A DNA stretch of 15,042 nucleotides, taken from an uncultured Coriobacteriaceae bacterium (lineage in GTDB: Bacteria > Actinomycetota > Coriobacteriia > Coriobacteriales > UMGS124). The notes below the pieces were generated by a model. It was not told where the DNA came from, searched no databases, and worked only from the letters and a program-made list of their open reading frames with translations. Every line of letters begins with the position of its first letter. Position 1 is the first letter of the stretch. A program made the position numbers and the translations under genes. The stretch covers positions 1 to 15,042 of the forward strand of contig USJP01000007.1 of the NCBI GenBank assembly GCA_900555105.1, written 5' to 3'. Positions 1 to 7,391 of the stretch are shown in pieces.

Positions 1-258
1 GGTCTCGACAAGCTCGGCATCCGCTACACCGGTGGCAAGAACTCTCCCTACATCTGGCTTGAATGCCCCAACCAGATGAGCTCGTGGGACTTCTTCGACT
101 TTCTGCTTGAGAAGGCCCAGGTAGTAGGTACGCCTGGTGTTGGCTTTGGTCCTGCTGGTGAGGGATACTTCCGTCTTTCCGCTTTCGGCAGCACGGCCGA
201 CTGCAAGGAGGCCATGGAGCGCATCGCGACGGTTCTCCATGCTGAGGGCCTGGCGTAA
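1..258 (+). CDS. dapL: LL-diaminopimelate aminotransferase, C-terminal part (5' end outside window)
   Basis: This is the last 85 residues of an open frame already running at base 1, ending in TAA at 256-258. The text [12 protein letters not shown] followed by [17 protein letters not shown] matches the C-terminal domain of the PLP-dependent DapL family, in which the Arg of the FRLSAFG stretch binds the substrate carboxylate. DapL converts tetrahydrodipicolinate directly to LL-diaminopimelate in the cytosol, for lysine and peptidoglycan synthesis, bypassing the succinylase and acetylase routes. The PLP-binding Lys lies upstream of the window, so catalytic integrity cannot be judged. A terminator follows 30 bases after the stop, so this is the last gene of its transcript. 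Another class I aminotransferase is possible but less likely given the [15 protein letters not shown] signature. Confidence 0.85.
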   Translation, partial: GLDKLGIRYTGGKNSPYIWLECPNQMSSWDFFDFLLEKAQVVGTPGVGFGPAGEGYFRLSAFGSTADCKEAMERIATVLHAEGLA

Positions 259-287
259 GAACACGGTCGTAGCAACAAGTGGTTGAC

Positions 288-321
288 AAGGGGCTCAGGG
301 ATTCATTCCGGGCCCCTTTTT
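288..321 (+). terminator. Intrinsic terminator of dapL
   Basis: AAGGGGC (288-294) pairs with GCCCCTT (312-318) and the 3' arm runs into five Ts (317-321). It lies 30 bases after the dapL stop and faces the convergent pit gene. Confidence 0.85.
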
Positions 322-329
322 AGCGTCAG

Positions 330-364
330 AAAACAAGCCGGGCATGCGATGAGGCAAGCCCGGC
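330..364 (-). terminator. Intrinsic terminator of pit (minus strand)
   Basis: On the minus strand GCCGGGC (364-358) and GCCCGGC (343-337) form a 7-bp GC stem, followed by TTGTTTT (336-330). It lies 45 bases beyond the pit stop codon and backs onto the dapL terminator, so the convergent pair is insulated from both sides. Confidence 0.85.
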
Positions 365-408
365 CCGTTGGTGTTTGTTGGTGCGCCGCGTGATATCGAA
401 TGGCGGAC

Positions 409-1458
409 CTAGAAGATAGTCATGAACAGTTTGGCCAAGGCAAAGCCGATGAGACCGCAGCAGGGGAAGGTGAGCACCCAGGCTGCGACCATGTGCTTGG
501 CAATGTCCCACTTCACCTTGTGGGGGTTCTTGATGAAGCCCACGCCCATGATGGAAGATGTGTTGGCGTGCGAGGTGGAAACCGGCATGCCTGTGAGCGA
601 GGCGATAAGCAGGGTAATGCTCGTCGAGAGGCTTGCGGCAACGCCCTGGGGAACCTCAAGCTTGACCATGTCCATGGCAACAGACTTGATGATGCGCTTG
701 CCGCCTACGGCCGTGCCTAGGGAGATGGCCAGCGAGCACACGATCATGAGCCATAGCGGGAAGCCGTCGGCGCTCGGTTCAGAGGAACCGAAGGAGAGCG
801 CGATACCCAGAAGGGCGATGGACATGAACTTCTGGCCGTCCTGGGCACCGTGCAGGAACGAGAGCGCCACGGCACACACATCCTGAACGGCCATGAAGAA
901 GCGGTTTGCGCTGCGACGGTTGGCGTTGCGACACGCAAAGTTGATGAACTTCATGAGCAGGCAGCCAAGGATGAAGCCGGCTCCCAGGGAGAAAATCATG
1001 CCGTAGATGACCTTGGCCCACTCACTGGGAACGACGCCGGCCCAGCCGTTGAGTGCGATGGCGCCGCCTGTGATGCCGGCGATAAGCGAGTGGGACTTCG
1101 AGGCCGGGATGCCCATGAGCCAACAGAATACGCCCCAGACGATGGCTCCTATCATGGCGGCCACCAAGGCGAGAAGTGCCGCATGGGTGTTTCCCGAGAA
1201 ATCGACCATGCCGAACATGGTGTGGGCCACAGCGGTGGAGATGTAGGTCATGCCGAGCAGGCCCACGAAGTTGAAGACCGACGCGAGTGCGATGGCCGTG
1301 CCGGGGCGCAGACACCGTGTGGAAACCGCGGTCGCGATGGCATTGGGTGCGTCGGTTGCGCCCGAGATGACGGTAACGGCGATAACGAGTGCAACGATGA
1401 GCCACAGAACAGGATACATAGCAGCCTGTTCGATGAAAGCGGAAAGGGTGAGTGCCAT
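409..1458 (-). CDS. pit: Inorganic phosphate transporter, Pit family
   Basis: A 349-residue, very hydrophobic protein with many predicted membrane helices, of the PiT (PF01384) family, which imports metal-phosphate with protons or sodium across the cytoplasmic membrane. The family's duplicated signature is visible: SGATDAPNAIATAVSTR near residues 32-48 and a second copy towards the C-terminus containing GMPVSTSHANTSS. The size fits the short Pit type that works with DUF47 proteins rather than the roughly 500-residue E. coli PitA. I place the start at ATG 1458 because MALTLSAFIEQ leads straight into the first helix, with GGGGA just upstream; the frame continues to an ATG at 1563, but the extra 35 residues look unlike the family. 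The M16C peptidase lies 116 bases upstream on the same strand, and a terminator follows. The usual partner, a DUF47 protein, is encoded divergently at 4665. Confidence 0.93.
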   Translation of the reverse strand: MALTLSAFIEQAAMYPVLWLIVALVIAVTVISGATDAPNAIATAVSTRCLRPGTAIALASVFNFVGLLGMTYISTAVAHTMFGMVDFSGNTHAALLALVAAMIGAIVWGVFCWLMGIPASKSHSLIAGITGGAIALNGWAGVVPSEWAKVIYGMIFSLGAGFILGCLLMKFINFACRNANRRSANRFFMAVQDVCAVALSFLHGAQDGQKFMSIALLGIALSFGSSEPSADGFPLWLMIVCSLAISLGTAVGGKRIIKSVAMDMVKLEVPQGVAASLSTSITLLIASLTGMPVSTSHANTSSIMGVGFIKNPHKVKWDIAKHMVAAWVLTFPCCGLIGFALAKLFMTIF

Positions 1459-1512
1459 CGGTCCCCAACTTTGTAAAGAATCGGCCAATAATACGTCAAA
1501 AGTCAGAAAACT

Positions 1513-1521
1513 AATATAGCA
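1513..1521 (-). promoter_or_regulatory. Candidate extended -10 promoter for pit
   Basis: Read on the minus strand the bases are TGCTATATT, an extended -10 (TGn plus TATATT, 5 of 6 to consensus). No good -35 is seen, as is usual for extended -10 promoters. Transcription would start near 1506, giving a leader of about 48 bases before the pit ATG. It would allow pit expression independent of the upstream peptidase. Confidence 0.4.
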
Positions 1522-1538
1522 GCATGGCTTGCTCCCAG

Positions 1539-1556
1539 TGGCCCTCAAGCGGGCCA
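1539..1556 (-). other. Short hairpin after the peptidase gene
   Basis: TGGCCC (1539-1544) and GGGCCA (1551-1556) form a 6-bp stem with a 6-base loop, 18 bases past the peptidase stop on the minus strand. No T-run follows, so it is at best a weak terminator or an mRNA 3'-end stabiliser between the peptidase and pit. Confidence 0.3.
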
Positions 1557-1574
1557 AAGCCACAAGAGGTCGAT

Positions 1575-4511
1575 TTACTGCTTGGAAATCAGGTCTACGA
1601 CTGTGAGGTCCGCAGACGCCTTTGCAATGATGTCGCGGCTGCCGAAGACACAGATCCGACCTTGCTCGGCGACGCCGTGCAGGGCCTGGGCAAGGTTGCG
1701 CAACGCCTGCGGGGTCGTTGCGAGTTCCTCGTTGCGCAAACGCTCTCTCCAGAGGGGGTCACGGCGGGCAAGGTAAAGGCCGTCTTGCCTGCGTGCCACC
1801 TGGTAGGGCTTTTTGGGAGAGTCGTGGGCCGCAAGGGTACTCACGATGTAGCCTTCCAAGTCTTCCTCAGTGGGTTCGTAGCTCTCAATCCAGGAGGCAC
1901 AGGCGTCCATGCGAGCAAGAGAGTCGTCGAGATTGGGGTCGCGGAAGGTATAGAAGCCCACCTCGCCGTCGATGTCAGGCTTGATGCCGCAGCCGTAGGC
2001 GCCGCCCTTCACGCGAATCTCGTTCCAGAGATACTCATAGTTGATGGCTTTTTGCGCCACGTTCCATGCGCCGGAGAACGTGCTGCCAGAAAGAGGTCCG
2101 CAAAGGGCCTTGGAGACGAAACACACGTCAGTGGGAACAACGAATGCTTCGTTGACGAGCGCAGCAGGGGGAATGACGAGGCGCGTTTGCTGAGCCTTTG
2201 CTTCCTCCAGGCCAAGGGTACCCGCCTTGTCCCAGTAAGCGGCGAGGTCGCACTTGGGGCCGGCGAAGCTGTGATAGTCGTTCCCGCGCTTGAACGTGCG
2301 CTTGCAGACATCGGCAAGTTTGGCCGGAAGGTCGCTAGAAACCTCTGCCCAGTTTTTGAGCAGATCACAGACGAAACGGTAGTAATCGACGCCGCCAAAG
2401 TGCTGACCCAGCCTCTTTTTGTCATCGGTGTAGCTCATGGCGCGCGCCAGGGCGTATGAGTGGCCGGAGTTTGCAAAAGCCTGCTCAGCATCGAGCTTTT
2501 GCTGCGTAAGGACCGTGCGGATGCGCTCGGTGTCATCAAAGACCGTCTGCGACCACACATGCGCGGGCAGCTCGGCCAGGTCGATGACGTTTTCCGAAAG
2601 GGCGCAGGCCCCCACGACAAGCCAGGCACAAGGTTGTCCCGTGTCCTCGCGGCGCGTCACATGGGTGGAGAACCCAAGGCGTCCCAGGCGGCTTTCCACA
2701 AGCAGGTCGAGCTCTGCGGCGCTGTGGCTGGTTGTGGCCATCTTGCCGAGCAGACTGCAGGCAAGCGTCACATAGCAGAGCTCGTCCCAGGCGAGGTCGT
2801 CGAGGGGGAAGTAATGATAGGTGTAATCGATGCGGCGCGTGTCCAGGTCGTAATGGGCGCACGGCAGTGGAGTGTCTTGGGCCAAAACGAGGGGTGTCTC
2901 CGTCGGGCCCTGCCCCACATCGCACAGGTGCAGGCGTGGCAGGGTGGCAAGCGCCTCAGGGGAGTCGGGTTCGTCTTGGATGCGATGCAACTCGTTGGCT
3001 GCGCGCTCGACATTGTCGAGTTGCTGGGGTGATACCTCCTCGGCCGCATCGACCTGGTCTTGTTCCGGCTCGCATTCGTCCTCTTCGAGGGCAATAAGCT
3101 CGCAGCGGCCGTGGTGATTTGTGTCGACAAAGATGTCGCGCACGGTATCTTCCCAAAACGTCGTGGTGAGGCCCTCGCGCAGCGTGCGCATCGAGTCTTC
3201 GTAGCGCAGGTAATCGCAGGGCATCTCGTCGTCGTACAGCCAGCCGCACATGGCGTTGATGGCCAGCGCCACGCCATCGGCCATGCCCGAGTCACGCTCG
3301 CGCAGGCTGAAGTCGGCGGCGTCGAGTGCCGCCGAGAGTTCTGCGCGCGGCACGCCCTCGCGTGCCATGCGGGAAAACTCGGTCTTCAGTAGCTCGGTGA
3401 GCTCGTCTGCCGCCCCGGCGCGTGCGCCGCGCAGCTCGATGACCACATAAGGCTGCAGCAGGCCGTCGTACACGAAGCAGTCCACGTCGCAACCCAAGTC
3501 CGATTCGAGAATCGCGCGCTTGAGCGGGGCCTCGTTGCTGCCCATGAGGGCGTCGCACAGGATCTCGCAGGCCAGGACGCGCGTGCGGTCGCGGAACGTT
3601 CCGATGACGAATCCTTCCGTGACGCAGGCGTTGTCGGGGCTCGTCTGCATCTCTTTATGCACGTCGAGACGTACGACGGGTGCCTGAAGTTCCAGGGGGT
3701 TTGCAGAACCGGCCGCGCGTCCGCTTTGACGCTCCTTGTCGATGAAGCCTGCAATGAGCTCGAGCTCGGGCATGAGAGCGATGTCGCCGTACAGCACGAT
3801 GCGGGCGTTTGCCATGTTGTAATGGCGCGCATGGGTGTCCAGGTACGACTCATAGGTGAGGTCGGGGATGGCCGCGGGGTTGCCGCCGGATTCGTATCCG
3901 TAGGCGGTGTCGGGGAACAGCGCCGCGTTGAGGCCTGCCAGGGCGACCTCGTCCGGGTCGGACATGGCCCCGCGCATTTCGTTGAGCACTACGCCATTGG
4001 TCACGAGGTGCCTGTCTGCGCCTTCGCCCTCCACTTCGTAGTGCCAGCCTTCCTGTTCGAAGATCGCACGCTTGTGGTAGAGCTGGGGGAAGAGCACGGC
4101 GTCGAGATAGACGCTCATCAAGTTCATGAGGTCGCGCTCGTTGGTGCTTGCGACTGGGTACATCGTTTTGTCGGAGAACGTGAGCGCGTTGAGGAACGTC
4201 TGCATCGAGGTTTTGAGCAGGTTGACGAACGGCTCCTTTACCGGATACTGGTCGCTGCCGCATAAAACGGAGTGCTCTAGGATGTGAAAGACGCCCGTGT
4301 TGTCGACGGGCGGTGTCTTGAACGTGACGGAAAACGACTTGTTCTCATCTTCATTTGCAAGCCACATGAGCGGCGTGCCGGTCTGATCGTGGCGCATCAC
4401 CACGGCCCGGCCGTCGATTTCGGGCAAGTCCTCTATGCGTTCGACCCGAAAACCGTGCAGCGCATCGCCTACATGAAGGTTGCGCGCGGTTTGGTTGGAC
4501 GTATCGGCCAT
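1575..4511 (-). CDS. M16C family zinc metallopeptidase (presequence protease/falcilysin-like)
   Basis: A 978-residue protein, the full length expected for clan ME family M16C enzymes (PreP, Cym1, falcilysin), which enclose and degrade unfolded peptides between two halves. The inverted zinc motif HILEH is at residues 76-80 (ligands His76 and His80, catalytic Glu79), and the third ligand is probably Glu178 in GVVLNEMRG. Near the C-terminus RVKGGAYG matches the Arg/Tyr substrate-binding motif of the second half. No signal peptide or membrane segment is seen, so it is probably cytosolic. The start ATG at 4511 has AGAAAGG just upstream. The gene diverges from the DUF47 gene and shares its direction with pit downstream. 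A role in clearing short peptides is inferred from the family; nothing here shows a substrate or a functional link to phosphate. Confidence 0.93.
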   Translation of the reverse strand: MADTSNQTARNLHVGDALHGFRVERIEDLPEIDGRAVVMRHDQTGTPLMWLANEDENKSFSVTFKTPPVDNTGVFHILEHSVLCGSDQYPVKEPFVNLLKTSMQTFLNALTFSDKTMYPVASTNERDLMNLMSVYLDAVLFPQLYHKRAIFEQEGWHYEVEGEGADRHLVTNGVVLNEMRGAMSDPDEVALAGLNAALFPDTAYGYESGGNPAAIPDLTYESYLDTHARHYNMANARIVLYGDIALMPELELIAGFIDKERQSGRAAGSANPLELQAPVVRLDVHKEMQTSPDNACVTEGFVIGTFRDRTRVLACEILCDALMGSNEAPLKRAILESDLGCDVDCFVYDGLLQPYVVIELRGARAGAADELTELLKTEFSRMAREGVPRAELSAALDAADFSLRERDSGMADGVALAINAMCGWLYDDEMPCDYLRYEDSMRTLREGLTTTFWEDTVRDIFVDTNHHGRCELIALEEDECEPEQDQVDAAEEVSPQQLDNVERAANELHRIQDEPDSPEALATLPRLHLCDVGQGPTETPLVLAQDTPLPCAHYDLDTRRIDYTYHYFPLDDLAWDELCYVTLACSLLGKMATTSHSAAELDLLVESRLGRLGFSTHVTRREDTGQPCAWLVVGACALSENVIDLAELPAHVWSQTVFDDTERIRTVLTQQKLDAEQAFANSGHSYALARAMSYTDDKKRLGQHFGGVDYYRFVCDLLKNWAEVSSDLPAKLADVCKRTFKRGNDYHSFAGPKCDLAAYWDKAGTLGLEEAKAQQTRLVIPPAALVNEAFVVPTDVCFVSKALCGPLSGSTFSGAWNVAQKAINYEYLWNEIRVKGGAYGCGIKPDIDGEVGFYTFRDPNLDDSLARMDACASWIESYEPTEEDLEGYIVSTLAAHDSPKKPYQVARRQDGLYLARRDPLWRERLRNEELATTPQALRNLAQALHGVAEQGRICVFGSRDIIAKASADLTVVDLISKQ

Positions 4512-4536
4512 AACTCAACCTTTCTCATCGTGTTTG

Positions 4537-4556
4537 ACGGGTCGAATTGTACCCGT
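4537..4556 (-). promoter_or_regulatory. Dyad operator overlapping the -10 of the peptidase promoter
   Basis: ACGGGT (4537-4542) and ACCCGT (4551-4556) are perfect inverted arms around an 8-base spacer whose centre AATT is itself symmetric, so 16 of 20 positions obey the dyad. On the minus strand the dyad contains TACAAT (4551-4546), a good -10 giving a start near 4539 and a leader of about 28 bases to the peptidase ATG. No convincing -35 is seen. Overlap of dyad and -10 is the usual geometry of a repressor site. The regulator is unknown. Confidence 0.45.
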
Positions 4557-4616
4557 GCCGTATGTCCTCTCAGCGATGAAGGCATGCTTTTCTGCCTGTG
4601 GGGGGCTCAAGGTGGG

Positions 4617-4622
4617 TATGAT
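4617..4622 (+). promoter_or_regulatory. Candidate -10 for the DUF47 gene
   Basis: TATGAT (5 of 6 to consensus) would start transcription near 4629, about 36 bases before the DUF47 ATG. I see no clear -35 at 16-18 bp, so this is a weak call. Confidence 0.3.
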
Positions 4623-4664
4623 AAATAAGTCGTGCGTTTATCTTCCAAAACGAAAGGCTTTCTC

Positions 4665-5300
4665 ATGCCGAAGAAGCACAAGTTCGACTATTTTGAAGCG
4701 TTTTGTGCCCAGGCCGACATCGCTCGCAAGGAGTCGCAGGCTCTGCTCGATGTCGTCGAGAACTTCAAGCCCGACCCTGAGTGGCTTCGCGGGAAGATGG
4801 AGGTGATTCACGCCATCGAGAACGAGGGAGACGACATCGCCCACGAGATCATCGAGCGTCTCGCCACCGAGTTTTTGCCTCCCATCGATCGCGAGGACGT
4901 CACCGAGCTCACTATGCTGCTCGACGATGTGACCGACGAGATCGAGGAGGTCGTGCAGCACATCTATATGTACGACTTCAAAGAGCTTCATCCTGCGGTT
5001 GTGCCCACTGCGCGCGTCATCGACGCCGCGGTTGAGGCGCTCTACGAGGCGACGAAGGCATTCAACGAGTTCAAGAAGCCCAAGAAGCTCGAAAAGCTTC
5101 TCATTGCCGTGCATGACCGTGAGTCTGAGGGCGACGAGTTCTACATCGAGAACAAGCGTGATCTGTTTGCCAACCACCCTGATGCCTCGGCCGCGTACCT
5201 CATTTCGTGGAACGGCATGTTCTCTCACATGGAGGCCTGCTGCGACGTATGCGAGGACGTTGCTTGTGTCATGCAGAAAGTCATGCTCAAGAACTCTTAA
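4665..5300 (+). CDS. DUF47 family PhoU-like protein, accessory to Pit
   Basis: A 211-residue, helical, highly charged protein of the DUF47 family (TIGR00153, PhoU fold). Two copies of the family's acidic metal-binding pattern are present: IENEGDD at residues 51-57 and RESEGDE at 152-158. PPIDREDVTEL and LLDDVTDEIEE (72-95) also fit the family. DUF47 proteins are normally encoded directly beside a pit gene and are thought to modulate that transporter from the cytosolic face. Here pit lies about 3.2 kb away on the opposite strand, with the M16C peptidase between. I chose ATG 4665 (MPKKHKFDYF) because it matches the family N-terminus and has AAAGG eight bases upstream; an in-frame ATG at 4632 adds 11 residues without a good ribosome site. 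Confidence 0.9.
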   Translation: MPKKHKFDYFEAFCAQADIARKESQALLDVVENFKPDPEWLRGKMEVIHAIENEGDDIAHEIIERLATEFLPPIDREDVTELTMLLDDVTDEIEEVVQHIYMYDFKELHPAVVPTARVIDAAVEALYEATKAFNEFKKPKKLEKLLIAVHDRESEGDEFYIENKRDLFANHPDASAAYLISWNGMFSHMEACCDVCEDVACVMQKVMLKNS

Positions 5301-5322
5301 TGCATAATTCACAAAAGAGCGT

Positions 5323-5328
5323 TATCAT
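5323..5328 (+). promoter_or_regulatory. Candidate -10 for aspS
   Basis: TATCAT (5 of 6 to consensus) lies 23 bases after the DUF47 stop in a short AT-rich patch. A start near 5335 would place the first hairpin of the aspS leader right at the 5' end of the transcript. The -35 is poor, and transcription from the DUF47 gene may also run through. Confidence 0.35.
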
Positions 5329-5336
5329 TGGAATTT

Positions 5337-5430
5337 GTCGCCTTCCGCCCGGGAGGCGACTGCCTGGTTGTGCGCCGTTTACGCACGCCGGGCGTCTGTA
5401 GGCAAGTCACCCGAACCGACACGGGGTGAC
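5337..5430 (+). promoter_or_regulatory. Structured 5' leader of aspS with three predicted hairpins
   Basis: Hairpin 1 has a 10-bp stem (5337-5346 with 5351-5360, one T-G wobble) closing a GCCC tetraloop. Element 2 has TGCCT (5361-5365) pairing with AGGCA (5400-5404), enclosing GTGCG (5370-5374) with CGCAC (5382-5386). Hairpin 3 is GTCACCC (5406-5412) with GGGTGAC (5424-5430). The three elements stack almost without gaps and end 12 bases before the ribosome site AGGGAG of aspS. There is no T-run and no T-box signature, so it does not look like a classic attenuator. It may be a cis-regulatory leader, a processed small RNA, or a Rho-independent-like 3' end for the DUF47 mRNA without its T tract. 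The pairings were found by eye. Confidence 0.5.
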
Positions 5431-5455
5431 ACAGACCGATTAGGGAGACCCCCCA

Positions 5456-7237
5456 ATGACGAGCGTTCTGAACGAGCATTCAACGCACACCCACACCTGT
5501 GGCGAGCTGCGCGCCAGCGACATTGGCGCTACCGTCACGCTGAATGGTTGGGTGCAGCACCGCCGCGACCACGGCGGTCTCATTTTCGTCGACTTGCGCG
5601 ACCGCGAGGGTCTCACGCAGTGCACGTTCGACCCGGAGCTTTCTGGCACCGAGGCGTTCCACACCGCCGAGACCATCCGTCCCGAGTGGCCCATCTCCGT
5701 CACCGGTACAGTGCGCCATCGTCCTGACGACACCACGAACCCCAACATGGTCACCGGCGAGGTCGAGGTCCTTATCACCGACATCAAGGTGATCAACACC
5801 TGCAAGACCCCGCCCTTCCAGATCGAGGATGGCATCGATACCGCCGAGGACACGCGTCTGCGCTACCGCTACCTGGACCTGCGCCGTCCTGAGATGCTCA
5901 ACAACCTCAAAGTGCGCAACTCCTTCTGCTGGGGCATGCGCGAGGCTCTGCACAATCGTGCCTTCCTCGAGGTCGAGACGCCCATCCTGTTCAAGTCCTC
6001 GCCTGAGGGCGCTCGCGACTTCATCGTCCCGAGCCGCATCCAGCCCGGCAACTTCTATGCTCTTCCCCAGTCGCCCCAGCTGCTCAAGGAGCTGCTCATG
6101 GTGAGTGGTGTTGAGCGCTACTACCAGGTTGCCAAGTGCTTCCGCGACGAGGACCTGCGCGCCGATCGTCAGCCTGAGTTCACCCAGGTCGACCTCGAGA
6201 TGTCGTTCATCGATATGGACGGCGCCATCTGCCTTCTTGAGGATGTCCTGAAGGACGCCTTCGCCCATGTGGGCGTCGAGCTGCCCACCCCGCTGCGTCG
6301 CATGCCTTACTGGGAGGCCATGGACACCTACGGATGCGATAAGCCTGACACGCGTTACGGCATGCATCTGGTCGACCTGACCGACATCTTCGCAAACTCG
6401 CAGTTCAAGGTCTTTGCTACGGCCGCCAATACCGAGGGCCAGGTCGTCAAGTGCATCAACGCCAAGGGCGCCGGCACCTGGACCCGTGGCGAGATCGACA
6501 AGCTTCCCAAGGTTGCCGAGACCTTCGGCGCCAAGGGTCTTGCCTGGATTGCCTTCCGTGAGGATGGCTCCGTCAACAGCCCCATCGTCAAGTTCTTCTC
6601 TGACGAGGAGATGGCTGCTCTCAAGGAGCGCGCCAACGTTGAGCCCGGCGACCTCGTTATGTTCGCCGCCTGCGGCCGCGTGCTTGCCGACGAGATTCTG
6701 GGCGGCATGCGTACCCACATGGCCAATGCCCTGGGCATCAAGCGTGAGGGCCATGACTTCCTGTGGGTCGTCGACTTCCCGATGTTTAAGTACGACGAGG
6801 ATGAGAAGCGCTACTCCGCTGAGCACCATCCCTTCACTCAGCCTTGCTACGAGGACCTCGACAAGATCGAGGATGACCCGCTGAGCGTGGGCTCCTACAC
6901 CTATGACTTCGTCATGGACGGCTACGAGGCCGGCGGCGGCGGTATCCGTATCCACAACGCCGACCTGCAGATGCGCGTTCTCAAGCGCCTTGGTTTCACC
7001 GAGGAGCAGGCAAACGCCCAGTTCGGCTACCTCATCGAGGCGCTCGGCTACGGTGCCCCCACCCTGGGCGGTTTCGCCCTGGGCCTGGATCGCGTCTGCA
7101 TGCTGCTGTGCGGCTGCGACTCCATCCGCGACGTCATGGCCTTCCCCAAGACCTCTTCGGGCAGCGACCTTATGAGCGCGGCGCCCAGCGAGGTCAGCAC
7201 GAAGCAGCTCAAGGAAGTTTCCCTGCGCGTGCTTTAA
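5456..7237 (+). CDS. aspS: Aspartyl-tRNA synthetase, bacterial type (probably non-discriminating)
   Basis: A 593-residue class IIb aminoacyl-tRNA synthetase that attaches aspartate to tRNA-Asp in the cytosol. In order: N-terminal OB-fold anticodon-binding domain (about 15-115), class II motif 1 around LEVETPIL (171-178), motif 2 with FRDEDLRADRQPEFTQ (229-244), a bacterial GAD insertion domain (about 315-420), and motif 3 GGFALGLDRV (538-547). The length is normal for bacterial AspRS. The OB-fold carries RRDHGG with His39 where E. coli has Leu30; His at this site is reported for AspRS enzymes that also charge tRNA-Asn. The ATG at 5456 has AGGGAG eight bases upstream. It follows the DUF47 gene after a structured 155-base leader and has no clear terminator before the surface-protein gene. 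Confidence 0.97.
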   Translation: MTSVLNEHSTHTHTCGELRASDIGATVTLNGWVQHRRDHGGLIFVDLRDREGLTQCTFDPELSGTEAFHTAETIRPEWPISVTGTVRHRPDDTTNPNMVTGEVEVLITDIKVINTCKTPPFQIEDGIDTAEDTRLRYRYLDLRRPEMLNNLKVRNSFCWGMREALHNRAFLEVETPILFKSSPEGARDFIVPSRIQPGNFYALPQSPQLLKELLMVSGVERYYQVAKCFRDEDLRADRQPEFTQVDLEMSFIDMDGAICLLEDVLKDAFAHVGVELPTPLRRMPYWEAMDTYGCDKPDTRYGMHLVDLTDIFANSQFKVFATAANTEGQVVKCINAKGAGTWTRGEIDKLPKVAETFGAKGLAWIAFREDGSVNSPIVKFFSDEEMAALKERANVEPGDLVMFAACGRVLADEILGGMRTHMANALGIKREGHDFLWVVDFPMFKYDEDEKRYSAEHHPFTQPCYEDLDKIEDDPLSVGSYTYDFVMDGYEAGGGGIRIHNADLQMRVLKRLGFTEEQANAQFGYLIEALGYGAPTLGGFALGLDRVCMLLCGCDSIRDVMAFPKTSSGSDLMSAAPSEVSTKQLKEVSLRVL

Positions 7238-7284
7238 AGCGCCTTAAGGTATGTAGCGGACCTTTTCGCGTTGATTTGCCCGCC

Positions 7285-7315
7285 GGCGCATGGTGATGTG
7301 CCCGCGCGGTATACT
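7285..7315 (+). promoter_or_regulatory. Candidate promoter of the surface-protein gene with an imperfect dyad
   Basis: TATACT (7310-7315, 5 of 6) is a good -10, predicting a start near 7322 and a leader of about 70 bases ending in AGGAGG (7381-7386), an ideal ribosome site five bases from the ATG. Upstream, GGCGCAT (7285-7291) and ATGTGCC (7296-7302) form a dyad with one mismatch where a -35 would be expected. No consensus -35 is present, so an activator may be needed. Confidence 0.4.
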
Positions 7316-7391
7316 GAAGAGGACCCTGAATGGGCGCGGTCGGTGCTTTTGCTGCACTGGCCGTGCCCGTCCCATACGTTAGGAGGCCATC

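Noticed and set aside
259..408. A small gene in the dapL-pit gap.
   Set aside because: The gap is filled by two opposed terminators; no frame has a ribosome site or coding look.
1459..1563. Extended N-terminus of Pit from ATG 1563.
   Set aside because: The added 35 residues do not fit the family and would cover the candidate promoter; MALTLSAF at 1458 is a natural start.
1524..2459. Open frame of 311 codons on the plus strand against the peptidase 3' end.
   Set aside because: Lies opposite a well-supported M16C C-terminal domain, with no ribosome site or family resemblance.
4638..5312. Open frame of 224 codons antisense to the DUF47 gene.
   Set aside because: Complete overlap with a recognised gene; composition typical of a reverse-strand shadow.
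5337..5455. T-box riboswitch for aspS.
   Set aside because: No conserved T-box sequence, no antiterminator/terminator pair and no T-run.
5480..6955. Long open frame (491 codons) antisense to aspS.
   Set aside because: A shadow of the strong codon bias of aspS; no recognisable protein features.
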